Shown: piece by piece, positions 54,201 to 64,000 of the stretch
How the letters are laid out: each line of letters begins with the position of its first letter
How positions within the stretch are numbered: the stretch's first letter is position 1
Assembly (NCBI GenBank): GCA_963556255.1
Contig: OY744613.1
Span: 52,056,949 to 52,120,948, forward strand
Source of the DNA: Allolobophora icterica
Taxonomy: Eukaryota; Annelida; Clitellata; Crassiclitellata; Lumbricidae
DNA: 64,000 nucleotides
Direction: 5' to 3'
The notes under the pieces: model-generated
The model's input: only the letters and a program-made list of their open reading frames with translations
Databases searched by the model: none
What the model was told of the DNA's origin: nothing
Program-made: the position numbers and the translations under genes

Positions 54201-55469
54201 ATGTGTCCTAAGACTTTCATTATATACAGTACAAAGTTTCATAATAATTCACAGCCAAATCAATTTTTGGATATGATGAATGAAGAGCAGGGTCTGTTTC
54301 AATGCAACAGAGACAAGACAATAGACCAATTCACAATGGACACAACTGACAAACAATACAAATGTCCGTTATGTGGTAAAGCATTCGCAGCAAGATCTTA
54401 TCTAAAACAGCACACAAGAATCCACACTGGAGAAAGACCATACAAATGTGATATTTGCGACAAAAGATTTGGAACTCCTTCTATTCTAAAGCAGCATAAA
54501 CAAGTGCATACAGGAAATAAACCACACAAATGTGAATTATGTGGTAAAGCGTTTATAAGAAAAGGTAATCTAGACTGCCACACAAGAATCCACACTAGAG
54601 AAAAACCATATAAATGTGAATTCTGTACAGAAGCATTTGCAACAAGAAGTCATCTAAAATACCACACAAGAATCGACAATGGAGAAAAACCATACAAATG
54701 TGATTTATGCAAAGAAACATTCGGAGCTCCTTCTATTCTAAAGGAGCATAAACGAGTGCATAGAAGAGAAATGCAATACAAATGCCAATACTGTCAGAAA
54801 ACGTTTACAAGGTCTAACCATTTGAATGACCACAGTAGAATTCACAATGGAGAAAAACCACACAAATGTCTGGTTTGTGACAAAGCATTTAGACAGAAGT
54901 CTCATGTACATCAACATATGCAGATACATACAGCAGAAAAACCATACAAATGCCAATACCCTCAGAAACCTTTTACAACGTTTGCACATTTGAATGAGCA
55001 CACGAGAACTGAGCATGGGGAAAAGCCATACAAATGCAAATTATGTGGGAAAACTTTTGCAACACACAGCCCCATAAAATACCATGAGAGGAAGCACACT
55101 GGAGAGAAACCCTATAAGTTTGTATTATGCAAAAAAGCTTTTGCCCAGGAGGGTGAGTTGAATAGGTTTTCAAACATTAACTCAAGAGAATTTTGCCACA
55201 AAGGATTTGGAATTGTTGATAGTCTGTTAAGTGATGCCAGACCAAAACCAATGGAAAATGAATCTATGACATTCTCTGGATATGACAGATCATCTGTTTC
55301 CGATATTCAGCCTTTCCTAGTGAAACCATTTGGATGTGGAATCTGTGACAAAATGTTTGAAATGGAAGATCTATTTTGGGAGCATTGTTATCAGCTTTGC
55401 TATTGTCCAGTGGATGTTGAATTTGCGATCCACTTTCACGTTCAGCAACCGAGTTGCTCCGATTTATAA
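54201..55469 (+). CDS. C2H2 zinc-finger protein with 10 fingers (gene I)
   Basis: 422 residues from the ATG at 54201. The Met-Met at 54273 (M-M-N-E-E-Q-G) matches the start of H and may be the one used. Fingers run 54355-55195. Finger 4 ends in Asp for His, finger 8 has Pro for its second Cys (C-Q-Y-P), and finger 10 lacks its first Cys and both His. A single box is at 55310-55440, with an end identical to gene C (P-S-C-S-D-L). Together with the shared flanks this makes I and C the most recent duplicates in the window, but C has about six more fingers. Confidence 0.92.
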   Translation: MCPKTFIIYSTKFHNNSQPNQFLDMMNEEQGLFQCNRDKTIDQFTMDTTDKQYKCPLCGKAFAARSYLKQHTRIHTGERPYKCDICDKRFGTPSILKQHKQVHTGNKPHKCELCGKAFIRKGNLDCHTRIHTREKPYKCEFCTEAFATRSHLKYHTRIDNGEKPYKCDLCKETFGAPSILKEHKRVHRREMQYKCQYCQKTFTRSNHLNDHSRIHNGEKPHKCLVCDKAFRQKSHVHQHMQIHTAEKPYKCQYPQKPFTTFAHLNEHTRTEHGEKPYKCKLCGKTFATHSPIKYHERKHTGEKPYKFVLCKKAFAQEGELNRFSNINSREFCHKGFGIVDSLLSDARPKPMENESMTFSGYDRSSVSDIQPFLVKPFGCGICDKMFEMEDLFWEHCYQLCYCPVDVEFAIHFHVQQPSCSDL

Positions 55470-55639
55470 AAGAAAATACAAAACACTCTCTATGCGTAAG
55501 AGATTTTGCATTTTCTTAAGATAGAGTTGCTGCAAAACGTAAATTACACACACAAAGAAATTTTATTTGATAGCATAGGGACTGTAGAAAATATCTCAGA
55601 GCATATTATGCAAATTTCTTTGACTTTTCCAAAGAGAAT
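55470..55639. other. 3' flank of gene I
   Basis: Matches the flank of gene C (19838-20009). Confidence 0.5.
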
Positions 55640-55910
55640 TTATATAAGCACAAAAGCGCATAACTATATCGCTACACATAGATAGTGAAGATAATATGCC
55701 TGAGGCTCAAACTTCATCTCAGTCGTTACAAAGAGAGGAATGCCACAGAGACATCAGCAGAGTCCGTATAGGAATATGTAGAAATAAAAAAAAACAAGTT
55801 CAAATTATTTGGGAAGTGTTTGGCAGAAGTTCTCAACCAAAATAGCACACAAGAATACACAGTGTTTTGTGAATTATGTCTTTCCTAATGATAAATACAT
55901 TTTGAAGTAT
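55640..55910 (+). pseudogene. one-finger mini zinc-finger relic after gene I
   Basis: GAGGCTCAAACTTCATCTCA, GTTACAAAGAGAGGAATGCC and GTTTGGCAGAAGTTCTCAAC correspond to the leader and half-finger of the relics after B, C and G. The box is truncated after the T-C-C-T-A-A-T-G that stands for its F-L-M part. Confidence 0.62.
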
Positions 55911-56159
55911 GCAAGGTTATGTAAGACAGATGTTGCTCTTTAAGTTTACACGATTTTGCATATATCTGACAAAGGCTTTAATAGTCAAATTAATAGAAAT
56001 CTACGTATTGAAAGGCAATACTCACTTGATTTCTGTTATCTATAACCTTTATTCCATCTGGATGAGACTTCGTCATTTTGTCAATTCTTATATGCCTCAT
56101 ACGAATTTCTTACCATTGGGAAACACCCATAATTATCTTATCTACCTCCATCTGAGATC

Positions 56160-56465
56160 TTGGCGTCATCTTGTATTCAGAACTCACCCTCTCTCCGCAT
56201 ATCTTCTACTTAAAGCTGCAACAGTTTCTCATGGGTTGGGAATAACTTCTGAATAGTTCCCTTGAAGGGGCGCTATATAAATTGTTGGGGGTAGATTGAT
56301 TGCAGTGGTTAAAGTGGTTTGGGTGAGCATCGGGAACGCTAAAGGCCCAAAGCAGAGTTTTATTGGAACGCATGCATTACCAGGGTTCTTGCCTTGTGAG
56401 CAGTGGGAACGCAAGCAACGAATTTCGAGAGCAGTGGGAACACCGTTCCCACCCACTTTAACCCC

Positions 56466-56509
<44 letters not shown>

Positions 56510-56515
56510 GCGATA
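56160..56515 (+). mobile_element. SINE tail with (GATT)n, split by a MITE
   Basis: CTTGAAGGGGCGCTATATAAAT resembles the GAGAGGCGCTATAGAAAT tail of the SINE at 20846; a GATT run follows on both sides of the MITE at 56303-56467. The SINE head is not clear. Confidence 0.5.
56303..56467. mobile_element. hAT-type MITE, 165 bp
   Basis: Ends CAGTGGTTAAAGTGG and inverse CAGGGGTTAAAGTGG. ATTGATTG is on both sides (56295-56302 and 56468-56475), within a GATT repeat. Confidence 0.82.
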
Positions 56516-56554
56516 CAGTCCAAATTCCTTAAAAATCTACTAATCCATTGTAAA

Positions 56555-57010
56555 ATACAGTAGGCCTACAATAAAATACAGTATAATACACTGTACATAA
56601 CACAGTGCCCCTGAGCACACAACAACCAGTACCAGTACAACACAGTTCAGTACAGCAAAGCAGTACCTACAATAAAGTACTGATAGTGTTCCGATACTCT
56701 GTATTTTAGCAGTACAGCACATTGCAATACGGTACCCGAATATGAAAGTATCACACAAGTAGTCTCATTTCAGCAGAGAACTACTAGGCCTACAGTTCCT
56801 TTCCAGCACAGTACAGTACAACACAATACCGATTCATGTAGTAAAAGTACACTATTAAACTACTATCACAGTGTCAGTAGGCCCTATAGTACAGGTACAG
56901 TCTAACATTACAAGTACAGATACAGTGCAAGTACATTACAGCATAAATGCAGGACAAGTGCAGTACAAATACAGTCAATGCACAGTACAAGTAAAGTAAA
57001 AGTACAGCAT
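56555..57010. repeat. dispersed ACAGTA-rich repeat, copy 2
   Basis: Same landmarks as copy 1 (CCGATACTCTGTATTTTAGC, GTAGTCTCATTTCAGCAGAG), then a longer run of ACAGTACAAGTA units. Confidence 0.7.
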
Positions 57011-57590
57011 ATCACGTGATCTGCCTGTACGTGGTCATGGAATATCTCACAGTATTTAGAATTTATTTTGACAAAGACACTGGAAAGAAGGTTTTCTTTA
57101 AAATAATTTTCTTTAAAATAATTGAAATTGTTTGCTCCTGCATTTTCTTTCGTTATTTCATAATTTTTGTATTCATATGCAAATTGAAATGACACATTAA
57201 TGAAAGTTTTTATGAACTCAGTAATCACGATAGTTATTGGATAATCTAGAAACACTAAACTACATTTACAAGTTATCATCAGACCTCGAACTGTAATGAG
57301 GGAAATATAGATTTACGCGTAATGTTAACCTCTAAATACGTACAATGAGTCCGGAGTCCGGTATTTATACCTCACCATGCACAACAGACATTTGGCATTA
57401 TGTTAAAATAAATCACTACAAACATTTATTTTAAAATAAAATTGATACCCCATAATACCCCATAATAAGTCTTGATGGAATTAAACGTTATTTGAAAGTC
57501 ATACGCAACAGATGATGACTCTCGGTGATTGATGCAACCACTAATTACAATGCTGATGGTTGAGTCACACTCAGTTGCATATGGCGTTCA
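57011..57590. other. non-coding spacer
   Basis: No gene seen; the minus frame at 56908-57279 is partly made of the CAGTA repeat. Confidence 0.4.
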
Positions 57591-57596
57591 GTGGGT

Positions 57597-58385
57597 TTAA
57601 TAGTCAAAGAAGAGCATCAAATAGTACTCATCTCTTGTGGCAGTGGCCATCATACTATTACCATCAAATGATAAAATACTAAAGTCTCTGATCATGAATG
57701 ACTTTTCATAGAGTGTTTCTTTGCCATCCACTTCAACCTGGTCATCTGCGTTTTCTTTGCCAAACACCTTACACATCATCTTGTAGAACAGCTCTTGTTC
57801 CAACTTTTTCATCACTAGTTCATCCTTCAACTTGAGACTGTCCGAGAGTTTGTAATCGAGTTCGGCGTCAATTTCACTCGTATTCTGTAAAAAGTACTCC
57901 ATGTTGATTGACAAGTCAACCTTCATTGTCTTCAGGGCTGCTTGCAGAGATATGCTATTTGCTGTGATGCACTGGGGACCAACTTCCCGGTCATCCGTCT
58001 TTATCAGCATCTCTTCGAGTCTACCTCGGCTCTCAAAGTACCCTTTATTCAACATGACCACTCTGGAATACCAATCACCATGGCTAGTCGCTTTTAGCTT
58101 GGGCGTGAGCACGTTCTTTTTCTCGGGAGCACCACTGTTGCTGCGTTCCAGTGCTTCCACAATATCCAGGTAAGGCGCATTTTCACTCACGTAGACACCC
58201 GTAAAGTCCATGAACAGAACACCTGGTATATTGTACAACGAGTAGATTCCTTTCTCGAATTTCTCTCTAGTTGCTTCGAATGATGAAGACATCATATTTC
58301 TAACTTTCGTAACAGTTATTTTGACAGTGTTGGAAACAGTGTGACCTCGATTGATTGAAATGAGAAGTTTTTCAAGGACGATCAT
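57597..58385 (-). CDS. unrecognised protein, 262 residues
   Basis: Open minus-strand frame from an ATG at 58385 (A at -3) to a TAA at 57597-57599. Composition is even, with no repeats, and this length is unlikely by chance in such AT-rich DNA, so it is probably coding or recently coding. It has no signal peptide or membrane segment. The region after residue 30 reads S-S-S-F-E-A-T-R-E-K-F-E-K-G-I-Y-S-L-Y, then V-L-F-M-D-F-T-G-V-Y-V. The second half is charged and probably helical (K-L-K-D-E-L-V-M-K-K-L-E-Q-E-L). It stands alone, without zinc-finger flanks or terminal repeats nearby. I do not recognise a family; a retrogene, the exon of a larger gene or a piece of a large mobile element are all possible. 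Confidence 0.55.
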   Translation of the reverse strand: MIVLEKLLISINRGHTVSNTVKITVTKVRNMMSSSFEATREKFEKGIYSLYNIPGVLFMDFTGVYVSENAPYLDIVEALERSNSGAPEKKNVLTPKLKATSHGDWYSRVVMLNKGYFESRGRLEEMLIKTDDREVGPQCITANSISLQAALKTMKVDLSINMEYFLQNTSEIDAELDYKLSDSLKLKDELVMKKLEQELFYKMMCKVFGKENADDQVEVDGKETLYEKSFMIRDFSILSFDGNSMMATATRDEYYLMLFFDY

Positions 58386-58949
58386 TTAAGACAATGGTTG
58401 TGATTCGAAACATGACATCTTAAATTCCAAATCTAAAAAAACAAATACATGCAAGCTTATAGATTATTTTATGCACTTTCATTTTTAACCCTTGTACAAG
58501 CCTTTTATCCCCAGTATGGTTTCCTTCACAAACTCCAGAAAATATGAGATATCATCACCCACTTTGGTGATTTTGCATAAAAATGCTCGTTTGACACAGC
58601 AGCAAGAACCGACCAAAAGCTGTGAAATTTTGATCATTTCCTTGTTAACAATCAAGCTTCATGGACCATTGTCAAATTCCTTGTCATTGGCCAGTCAAAG
58701 TTCCAGTATACAAAAAAGCAAGATGAAGCAACTGTATGTCTCCGGATAAACCTTATCCTGTGTGTCAGGTGTAGATAAGGTCCCTGCGGTGTTTAGATCG
58801 ACACAGCAGGGACCTGACATAATTATGAACAACAGGACATCAACAAGAGTAACAGTAAAATTGCCCACATCAAACGATAAAAAATGTGTGTATCATTCGG
58901 TTTCTTACAAAATAATATACAATTATGAACAAATTCTGACAGTTATACG
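58386..58949. other. non-coding spacer
   Basis: No supported feature. An imperfect inverted phrase (AAGGTCCCTGC near 58777 and GCAGGGACCTGAC near 58807) is the only structure. Confidence 0.4.
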
Positions 58950-59117
58950 CAGGGCCACCGACAGAAATTCAGGGCCCCTAGGCAGATCAGTCAGGGTCCC
59001 CTAAACTATCAGTAGGCTTTATGAGAAAAGTTGATTGCTGGCTCGGCCCGGGCCCATAAAAATCGCCGGAAAATCCCCGGGCCCCTGGGCATTTGCCCCC
59101 CCCTCTCGGCGGGCCTG
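58950..59117. mobile_element. hAT-type MITE, 168 bp, perfect 8-bp duplication
   Basis: Ends CAGGGCCACCGACAG and inverse CAGGCCCGCCGAGAG. GTTATACG is on both sides (58942-58949 and 59118-59125). Confidence 0.88.
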
Positions 59118-59629
59118 GTTATACGCAAGTCTAGATATTGACAGTTACCATCTACAATATAGGCCTACGTTGACCGCAGCTACTAAGCATTCTGTCGTCC
59201 ACGAAATTATATAATTATATTGATGTAAGATAGCGATGCCAATCTTTCCGGATTAAAGTGGACAATCCCAGAATCGGCCTTGTGAGTCCCGTGTCCAGGA
59301 TTGATCCCAAATTTTCCCGCAATTGGTGTAAATAATAATTAAATATCCAATTCAGCAAACTGTGTTCTTGTTTTCGCACACTAGACTCGAACAGCCAGCC
59401 GTAAATAAGTTTTACAGAGCAGCGTCGTTATAGAATAGCGGATAGCTAGCTTAGCAATCTATCCTCTTGTCTTTTGATGGTATGACTGTTATTTGTTTTC
59501 AGTAGATCCTACATTTGGCTGACGCAACATTGGCAATACACAGTGATGTGGACAGGGTAAATTTCTAATGGCTTATCGAGTGACTATGCGGGAGGGGTGT
59601 CCCGGATGCGTGTTTCCTTTTCCCACCGT

Positions 59630-59800
59630 TGTAGGAGGATGTCATTAATATTCATAAACTTCAGTCGCAAATGAGCTTGAATATGCATATATTCAGCCTA
59701 TCAGGGCCAATAAAACAGGTCACGTGACGCCAGCCATATCAGGCGCAGTACTCATTAATATGCATAAGACCGTAGCAGGGAAAATGGCGGCTGTGATTAT
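59630..59800 (+). promoter_or_regulatory. possible promoter with E-box, octamer-like and YY1-like sites
   Basis: Within 120 bp lie ATATGCATAT (about 59682), GCCAATAAA, a CACGTG (about 59720), ATTAATATGCATAA (about 59753) and AAAATGGCGGC (about 59780), the last being the usual YY1 initiator-type site over a start codon. A short open frame with M-A-A-V-I-I-Y-S follows. No gene body was found downstream, so this may be an isolated or alternative promoter, or chance. Confidence 0.35.
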
Positions 59801-59884
59801 TTACAGTTTGCGATATCGATTTGCAAAGCGATCCAACCATGAGATAAAATATAATAAATACGCTTTACTCGTACTGATTTCACA

Positions 59885-60315
59885 GTTAAACATTACGCTA
59901 ACACTCTACAATGTTGGAAATTATTTAGTAGGCCCTTTTGATATAAAATCTATAACACGTAGAACCCCTACGCACACACAATGCTTCAATTTACAGACCC
60001 ATAATAAATTATATGAAATAAACATTATGACTATTGGTAGGCTATTGATTTCATAATTGAACATTACGATAACTCCCTTAAATTTTGGAAAAATTATTGA
60101 GTATTGATATAAATCTATAATACGTAGAACCCTACAGAAAATGCTTCAATTTACAGACCCATAATATTATATGAAATATGCATTATGACTATTGGTAGGC
60201 TATTGATTTGATAGTTGAACATTACGTTAACTCCCTTAAATTTTGGAAAAATTATTGAGTATTGATATAAATCTATGACACGTAGAACCCTACAGAAAAT
60301 GCTTCAATTTACTTC
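59885..60315. repeat. tandem repeat, nearly three units of about 158-171 bp
   Basis: ACATTACG recurs at 59890, 60061 and 60219, each followed by ATTGATATAAATCTAT-A-ACG and TAGAACC-CTAC. Confidence 0.9.
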
Positions 60316-60357
60316 ATTGATAAAAAAAACTGCATCTCTTGTACTCTAAGTCGAATA

Positions 60358-60768
60358 CAGTGGCGGTTTTAGAGGGGGCTAAGGGCTGTAGCCCCCTAGC
60401 TGGAAAGTTAGCCCTTCAGTTTTTCTTAGCCCCCATACACATTTTAACCTCAAGTTTAACGTTTAATTTAGCCATACAATACATTGCCTACAATGTTTGT
60501 TGGTAACAAAGCCTGGTTACAGCTTCTGTGTACCATAGTGTATGCTGTATATGCATACGGGTATGATTGTATATATAGAGAACAGTGTCGACTAGAATCC
60601 GTTTGGAGCATGCACAAGCATTGCACATACATAAATTAATATAAATGGATAAATTCATTGTGAGAAGTAAAAAAAGAGAAGCTTATAAGTTAAAAGATGA
60701 ACTTTTCAACGAGAGGGGCTAAAGCAATTTTTAACCCCCCCAGTTCAAAAATTCTAGAACTGTCGCTG
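60358..60768. mobile_element. hAT-type MITE, about 411 bp
   Basis: Ends CAGTGGCGGTTTTAGA and inverse CAGCGACAGTTCTAGA match at 13 of 16 bases. Flanks GTCGAATA and GTCAAATT agree at 6 of 8. Phrases rich in GGGGGCTAA and TTAGCCCC lie inside. Confidence 0.65.
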
Positions 60769-61239
60769 GTCAAATTAATAACTTATATAGAGGTGGTTAC
60801 AGTGCGTTTTGAAGTAGCAGATTTTGTTAAATGCATGACAGTGAAATCATGTCCTATAGTTGATATGAGTTAACAGTTTAATGTTTATATCTAGGGTTAA
60901 TGGGGATATTTGCCTTTTACGTTTTCTTTGCACTCACTAAGCTCCTCAGATGTTTTTTAATTAGAGCTATTTGTTCACTCAGACCTCAAATTTACACGCA
61001 CACACTATGGAAGAAACTAGACTGTTGTGTGTTTCGACACCTAAGAACTTAGCGTTTCATTATGTTGAGTTTTGTTTATCATATTAATGATATGAATATG
61101 ACATCTGTTTCAACAGTTTTTTATTTGTATTTGCTACCATGATTCATGAATAAAGATTTATATATTTTTATTAGTGTTATTATTGGAATACTCAATTTCA
61201 TGCTTGCATTTCTAGGTCTAAAGATTTACACTTGATCAG
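60769..61239. other. non-coding spacer
   Basis: AT-rich, no feature seen. Confidence 0.4.
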
Positions 61240-61860
61240 CATATCTGAATGAAAGCCCACTGTGTGCTGTGCTCGTATAATGCCTGAAGCTATTTCTTCA
61301 CTTTTGGATATTTCTTCACTGTTTTGTCATTCACTGCCTTGCTGAACAACTCATCCAAGTCTTCAATTGAACAATGCATATACCACTGCCTTCACTATAC
61401 TGAAAAGAAATGGTCGATCAGCCTTCTGGACACCATTTTCATTCGCACACACGTGACGCCGATAAGCTTGAGGAACGTGAAATATGCAAAGTAGCAGAAT
61501 TGCATTAGGCTACACCTGTGCCATTGCAATCTGCTCAGACTTTGAGTTGTCAGTCATAAAACCATGGGGCCATTCAATCCGCATCCATAACATGAGCTGC
61601 TAACTTGATTGCCGAGGCCTTCTTGCTGGGGACAATGAGTACCCAAAGTGGTAAACCACCAGCAACGGAGTGCATTAGTAGAAGAAACAATCTATAGTTG
61701 TGGCAGTCCATGCTTCCACCAGCATCCATGAAAACCAGCTCACCACTGTGCTTAACTAAACGATGGATGCGTTTAATTAATGGAGTACAAATTGCAACAA
61801 TCTCTGTCAATTAACATCCCTGCAAATATCTGTTCTGTTCCATCAGCTGTGGGCTGGTTG
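61240..61860 (-). pseudogene. MULE-like transposase domain relic
   Basis: On the minus strand a 78-codon frame reads I-C-T-P-L-I-K-R-I-H, E-L-V-F-M-D-A-G-G-S-M-D, L-F-L-L-L-M-H-S-V-A-G-G-L-P-L-W-V. After a shift it continues G-F-M-T-D-N-S-K-S-E-Q, then L-L-C-I-F-H-V-P-Q-A and decays. This matches the order (F-x-D-x-S-G-N-M-D..., H-S-x-A-G-G-L-P-L-G, F-M-T-D-x-S-x-x-E, C-x-F-H-V) that I recall for MULE-related transposase domains in invertebrate SWIM-type proteins. Both usual Asp positions are still present. It is broken by frameshifts and stops, and no ends were found. Confidence 0.6.
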
Positions 61861-63055
61861 TATTCGTCTAAGCGATGCTGTATGTCCTCAAGATGGACAT
61901 ATACTGATGCTGGCCCATATTGCTTGTGGAATATGTCTTAATACAAATGATGGTGCATATGAGCACAAGAAAACTGAAGAATCCAAGCACAAGAAAACTG
62001 AAGAATTCCAACGAGTACAGACGCAGAACAATTTCTATGAATAATTCAGATAAAAGATCCATACAGTTGAAGAATTAGTTCTAACCATGAAACAATAGAA
62101 ATGACAGGTTTAAAAAAAATGATTTGCCAACAATGTTATGTGAGGTTTTTCGAAATGCAATTACTTCCTGGTGTAATGTTTTCACAGGAAAGTACAGTTG
62201 ATTTTGTGGACTTTGTTGATGCTCTCTCAGAATTTGTGTCTGTTTGTCTGTTGGACACCTGTACTTCTGCTAATGTCAATTTTATTGCCTGCATCTTATT
62301 AATTAGTGAGGGAGTAAGGAAAAGGTTACATACTAATCCAAGTTTCTGTTTACTCTAGGACAGTGCAGTTACTGTATGATGAAAACCAGATACGGGATGT
62401 TTTGTTTGTGGTAACTGGAGGTTGGAAAACTCTTTTATAGCATAAGCATCTTTTATAGGAAGCTGTATTTCAAAAGGTTTCCAGTAGACCAGTACTTCTA
62501 TGTAAACATGTGAATGCGCATTTATATAACCCTGTATTAAACCTCTCAGAATGTATTATTTTTAAATGCAGTATGTTATGATAGTGTTAAAATAAGTAGC
62601 CTAGTCTAGCATAAATTTTGGTTTGTTTGTGAAAACAAGGAGGCAGATCACTTAAACAATTGAGTGCGATTTACAAGAAGCTGAGGGATGTGAATGATAC
62701 TGCATGATGCATGTTAACACATACTGTTAACGAAGGTAAACGCTTTCGAACTTTGTGTCCCAAGTTGTACTACATGTACTAAACCCTGTACCAGAAGAAT
62801 CAGCTCTAGTGGGAAAACCAGATTGTTCAGGGAAACGTTAACAAGCCAGAGTGCTTAAATGAATACGTTTACTGGAGGTCCTTGTGGATGGCATGTGGAA
62901 ATTCAGTAAGATTTCTTATTATTTTAAAATTTCTGTAGTGACATTGTGTAATGCACAAGACATAGCCATTTTCACAAATGTACAGGTGGCTGTAATTAAC
63001 ACTTGAATAATGTAATTGTAAAGTAATAGAAAGTGTCTGGTGTGAAATTCAATTC
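61861..63055. other. non-coding spacer
   Basis: No supported gene; short frames at 61868-62062 and 62101-62358 have no recognisable motifs. A near repeat of CAAGAAAACTGAAGAAT occurs at about 61966 and 61989. Confidence 0.4.
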
Positions 63056-64000
63056 AACAAATCTATGATGCTTGTGGGAGGTTGCTATAGGGTACCTGAT
63101 ACCACTGAAGAAGTTGACCAAGGATTATGCAAACTACTAGACATGGCCAATAAGGAAACGTCCTTGAATACGGGAGACTTCAACTATCATATTGATTGGG
63201 AAACTTAGAAGCGGAGAGAGAAAAACATAAGATTCTCATAGATTTTGTTAGTGCCATCTTTATGCAGAGCCAACCAGAGGAAACAACATTTTGAACTTGG
63301 TTCTAACAGCAGATGAATATATGGTTTAGAATGTGAGTGTGGGGGAACATTTTAGTACTAGTGATCATCAGGTTGTCAGATGGAAATTAACCATGACATG
63401 GAAGGATGCATTCATAGTGCCAAATGTTGTTTAAAAAGGGAAATAGAAGTGATAGAGGTAATTACAGACCAGTCAGTTTAACCAGTGTGGTGTGCAAGGT
63501 CATGGAAAGAATTATTAAGGATAATATAGTGGAGCATTTGAATGCGCATGATATTATAAATGGCAGTGAACATGGATTTACCAGAGGCCATTCGTGTTTG
63601 ACAATTCTGTTGGACTTCTTTGAGGTCTATGGAACTCCCTTCCCTTGGTAGTGTGTGGGACTCTACTTGTTAGGTTCTCTCTCTCTTGTTCATAGTTTAA
63701 AGTCTTTTCTGTAATGCTGACAGTGCCTCTGAATGGTTCGCACTGTGAGAGGTGCTTTATAATTCACAGATACTATACCATGCCACTGCTGTTCGTAGTT
63801 TTTTATTAATGCCATGGATGAAGGGATTTTATTGAAAAACAATTCTAAGTTTTGCAGATGATACTAAACTGTATACAACAGTGGATGATGAAGAACAAGT
63901 GAAGATACTGCTGGAAGATCTAAGAAGAATGTTTAGATGGTCATAAGACTGGCAAATGCTCTTTAATTTGGAAAAGTGCTCAGTTATGCATATGGGGAAG
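63056..64000 (+). pseudogene. CR1-like LINE: endonuclease end and reverse transcriptase, interrupted, cut by the window
   Basis: Across frameshifts the plus strand gives Y-R-V-P-D-T-T-E-E-V-D-Q-G-L-C and G-D-F-N-Y-H-I-D-W-E, then N-N-I-L-N-L-V-L-T-A-D-E, S-V-G-E-H-F-S-T-S-D-H-Q-V-V-R-W, the end of the endonuclease domain. F-K-K-G-N-R-S-D-R-G-N-Y-R-P-V-S-L-T-S-V-V-C-K-V follows (63424 on), then G-F-T-R-G-H-S-C-L-T, and, after a gap of about 165 bp, F-A-D-D-T-K-L-Y-T-T-V-D-D (about 63850) with the active-site Asp pair. It is dead as it stands and runs off the window. Confidence 0.85.
63623..63790 (+). mobile_element. possible SINE tail replacing part of the LINE
   Basis: Between the two reverse-transcriptase parts lies unrelated sequence ending GAGAGGTGCTTTATAATT and ATACTATACCATGCC, like the tail of the SINE at 20846. 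About 80 residues of the polymerase are missing here, so insertion and deletion both occurred. Confidence 0.45.

Overview
This is a eukaryotic, animal-type genomic window: AT-rich, with spliced or single-exon genes, long microsatellites, tRNA-derived SINEs, LINE fragments and many DNA transposons. There is no bacterial gene order. The palindrome TAGGCCTA is very frequent in the non-coding DNA, which, together with the mix of CR1-like, piggyBac, pogo and hAT elements, suits a marine invertebrate, perhaps an echinoderm or hemichordate. That placement is an inference of low certainty.

The backbone is a same-strand (+) cluster of eight C2H2 zinc-finger genes, here called A to I with no D: A (1-801, cut by the window), B (9312-11501), C (18053-19837), E (25056-26885), F (37579-38925), G (44931-46247), H (50468-51772) and I (54201-55469). 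Each has one long coding exon with 10 to 21 fingers joined by TGEKP-type linkers. Each also ends in the same C-terminal box (PFLVKP-GCGICDKMFE...HCYQLC), whose spacing C-x2-C-x12-H-x4-C is that of a C2HC finger. By tail and flanks they form two subfamilies, A/E/F and B/C/G/I, with H apart. Genes B, C, G and I lie in a duplicated unit made of a 5' block with a likely 5'-UTR splice acceptor, the large gene, a decayed one-finger mini-gene on the same strand, and a minus-strand coding relic. C and I are the closest pair.

The spacers are packed with transposons. The most complete is at 27119-30565: matching terminal repeats, a 4-bp target duplication (AAAT) and an apparently intact two-exon transposase-like gene on the minus strand. 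Four short piggyBac derivatives with TTAA ends (5781-6772, 21886-23155, 23183-24211, 49505-50166) belong to four families; three still hold transposase scraps. Three pogo/Tigger-like elements (13328-14636, 34253-36025, 41338-43466) share one internal layout of motif pairs, and one carries a decayed CENP-B/DDE transposase. A hAT element with a perfect 8-bp duplication is at 2231-4133, and at least eight small hAT-type MITEs are scattered through the window. Several insertions are nested, so their order can be read.

Other coding matter: LINE reverse-transcriptase pieces (14.7-15.3, 31.2-33.7 and 63.1-64.0 kb), MULE-like, P-like and unnamed dispersed-element pseudogenes, and one unrecognised 262-residue open frame (57597-58385, minus). 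The zinc-finger genes are presumably nuclear DNA-binding regulators. Their expansion among many transposons resembles the zinc-finger versus transposon relation known from vertebrates, but nothing here proves a target.
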